Notes under the pieces: generated by a model
What the model was told of the DNA's origin: nothing
Database searches by the model: none
What the model saw: the letters and a program-made list of their open reading frames with translations, nothing else
Assembly: GCA_017539045.1 (NCBI GenBank)
Contig: JAFYHS010000005.1
Location: 1-64,000, forward strand
Reading direction: 5' to 3'
DNA from: Bacteroidales bacterium
GTDB lineage: Bacteria; Bacteroidota; Bacteroidia; Bacteroidales; F082
DNA: 64,000 bases
In this document: positions 62,744 through 64,000 of the stretch, one piece after another
How positions within the stretch are numbered: position 1 is the first letter of the stretch
Layout: each line of letters starts with the position of its first letter
Program-made: the position numbers and the translations under genes

Positions 62744-63913
62744 TTATTCAGCGTCCAAAGCCTTGGCTTCTTCATTCATCTTGAGCTGCACATACATGGT
62801 CTTCAAGACGCTCTTGACTTCGGGCGTGGGTTGGGTCTCATAAGCCTTCTTCACATAAGGAAGACCGGTGCGGACCAGATCCTCAGCCTGCTTGACCAAG
62901 TCATTGTATTCCTTCACCTTGTTCAGGGGGAGTTCGTTGGCTTCGGTCTTCAGCTTGTTCGACATGGTGATGTAGAGGGCACCGAGGTTGTAGATGGCAT
63001 CGTAGTAGTCAGGGTTGATCTCGATGGCATCCTCATAGTACTTCTTGGCTTTTTCGGTGTCGTACACATCTTTGTTGTTCTCATCACCGTAGATGGTGCC
63101 AAGCACAAAGTACAGCTGAGCGTTCTGGGGATCGAGAGCCAGGAGTTTGTTGATGTCTTCGACAGCTTCGACGGTCTTACCTTCCTTCATATAGGCATTC
63201 ACCTTTTCGACGATAAGGCTGGCGTCGCTGGGGTCTTTCTCCAAACCGGCGTTGATCATGGCCATGGCGTTAGCACTGTCGCCCATGCCATTGTAGCAGG
63301 CGGCAAGGTGCTTGTAGACGTCGACACCTTCAACGCCGTTGTTCTTCAACTCATTGAAGTAACCCAGGGCGGTGGCATAGTCTTCAGCTCTCAGAGCAGA
63401 GGTGGCAGCGAAGTTCAGCATATCGTTGGCGTCGGAGCTACCCAGCGATTTGGCGATGTCGTATGACTTCTTGAACATGGGTGCTGCCTCGGCAAACTTA
63501 CCCGTGTTGTAGTCGTCGGCACCTTTAGTATAATAGGTGTTCATGACCGACATCACACGCTGGTAAATTTCCTGCTTGTTCTGGGAATCCTTCAAGAACT
63601 CTTCATTCTTCATGCAGTTCATCAGTGACTCATAAACAATCTCCAGTGCATTGGGGGCTTGGGCCATCAAAGCCTCATCACCCGATTGGATGATGTTTTG
63701 GTAGATAGAGGCACGATACAACCAAGCCTGTGACTGGTCGTTGGGCTTCATACCCAAGAACTGTTCATGGTTGACGCACTTTTCAATGGAGGCCATAGCC
63801 TTGGCATATTGGCCGTTCTTGTTGTACATGTAGGCGTCGGTTCTGTCTTTCTTTTGGGCCATCATCACGTTGGCGGTGAGGAGGACAGCCAGCAAAATCA
63901 TTACTTTTTTCAT
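62744..63913 (-). CDS. Exported TPR-repeat protein
   Basis: 389 aa with a signal peptide (MKKVMILLAVLLTANVMMAQ). At least six tetratricopeptide repeats span the mature protein (SQAWLYRASIYQNIIQ; YATALGYFNELKNNGVEG; AQLYFVLGTIYGDENNKDVY; YYDAIYNLGALYITMSNKL). The stop is followed by a clear terminator. Similar periplasmic TPR proteins in Bacteroidota are scaffolds of the gliding/T9SS envelope or have unknown roles; nothing here settles it. No promoter box is seen in the 87 bases upstream that are visible. Confidence 0.85.
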   Translation of the reverse strand: MKKVMILLAVLLTANVMMAQKKDRTDAYMYNKNGQYAKAMASIEKCVNHEQFLGMKPNDQSQAWLYRASIYQNIIQSGDEALMAQAPNALEIVYESLMNCMKNEEFLKDSQNKQEIYQRVMSVMNTYYTKGADDYNTGKFAEAAPMFKKSYDIAKSLGSSDANDMLNFAATSALRAEDYATALGYFNELKNNGVEGVDVYKHLAACYNGMGDSANAMAMINAGLEKDPSDASLIVEKVNAYMKEGKTVEAVEDINKLLALDPQNAQLYFVLGTIYGDENNKDVYDTEKAKKYYEDAIEINPDYYDAIYNLGALYITMSNKLKTEANELPLNKVKEYNDLVKQAEDLVRTGLPYVKKAYETQPTPEVKSVLKTMYVQLKMNEEAKALDAE

Positions 63914-64000
63914 TTTCTCAATTATTTAAAGTTTGACAATATTCTTTTGTTATCTTGTTCCCTTACAATTATTGTTCCAAAGTGGTTTCACCTTCCGGAG

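Overview
The window looks like a chromosomal segment of a Bacteroidales (Bacteroidota) bacterium. The evidence is a short Bacteroidota-type primary sigma factor (288 aa), a type IX secretion C-terminal sorting domain on a large surface protein, several TonB-dependent outer-membrane receptors, many lipoproteins, a GH97 enzyme, a GH3/beta-lactamase-type fusion and a C69 dipeptidase. In addition, TAnnTTTG boxes (the Bacteroidota -7 element) recur just upstream of many start codons. No rRNA or tRNA gene was recognised. Most of the window has fairly high GC; positions 1 to about 4900 are visibly more AT-rich.

Region 1 (1-4900) is an accessory, defence-island-like block, all on the minus strand. 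It holds a RhuM-family gene cut by the window edge, a 42-codon remnant of an AlbA_2-type ATP-binding protein, a reverse transcriptase of the Abi/UG (DRT-like) type, a KAP-type P-loop NTPase whose frame breaks near its 3' end at an A6 tract, a 67-aa small protein translationally coupled to the NTPase, and a BspA-type LRR lipoprotein. The small protein-KAP NTPase-reverse transcriptase operon is the best candidate in the window for an undescribed system, probably anti-phage.

Region 2 (4900-18400) carries envelope and core genes: prolyl oligopeptidase, a secreted six-repeat protein, a membrane TPR/HTH regulator, a TonB-type receptor, a metallophosphoesterase with an outer-membrane-protein partner, a T9SS cargo protein, sodB, rpoD and a DegP/HtrA protease. 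Region 3 (18500-34200) holds a GNAT-DUF559 fusion built across a palindromic repeat, mltG, phosphomannomutase, recR, rpsA, a cluster of small membrane proteins with an Arc-type repressor and an SPFH protein, an M48 protease, and an overlapping murL-murD pair that suggests the alternative L-Glu ligation/epimerisation route to D-Glu in peptidoglycan. Palindromic elements are inserted in frame in both mur genes.

Region 4 (34200-47800) has algH, an M16 protease, a REP-associated tyrosine transposase flanked by palindromes, a second TonB-type receptor, a C69 dipeptidase, a GNAT, a CDF transporter, GH97, DUF2147 and a hotdog thioesterase. Region 5 (47800-64000) is mostly minus strand: the GH3 fusion, a thioredoxin-like protein, rnhB, a polytopic membrane protein, purD, a GT4 glycosyltransferase, ahcY, a BtuB-like receptor coupled to a MORN-repeat protein, a fused NfnA/NfnB-type oxidoreductase and a TPR protein. 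Convergent gene ends are commonly separated by strong hairpins that can terminate in both directions. No gene-free stretch exceeds 300 bases.
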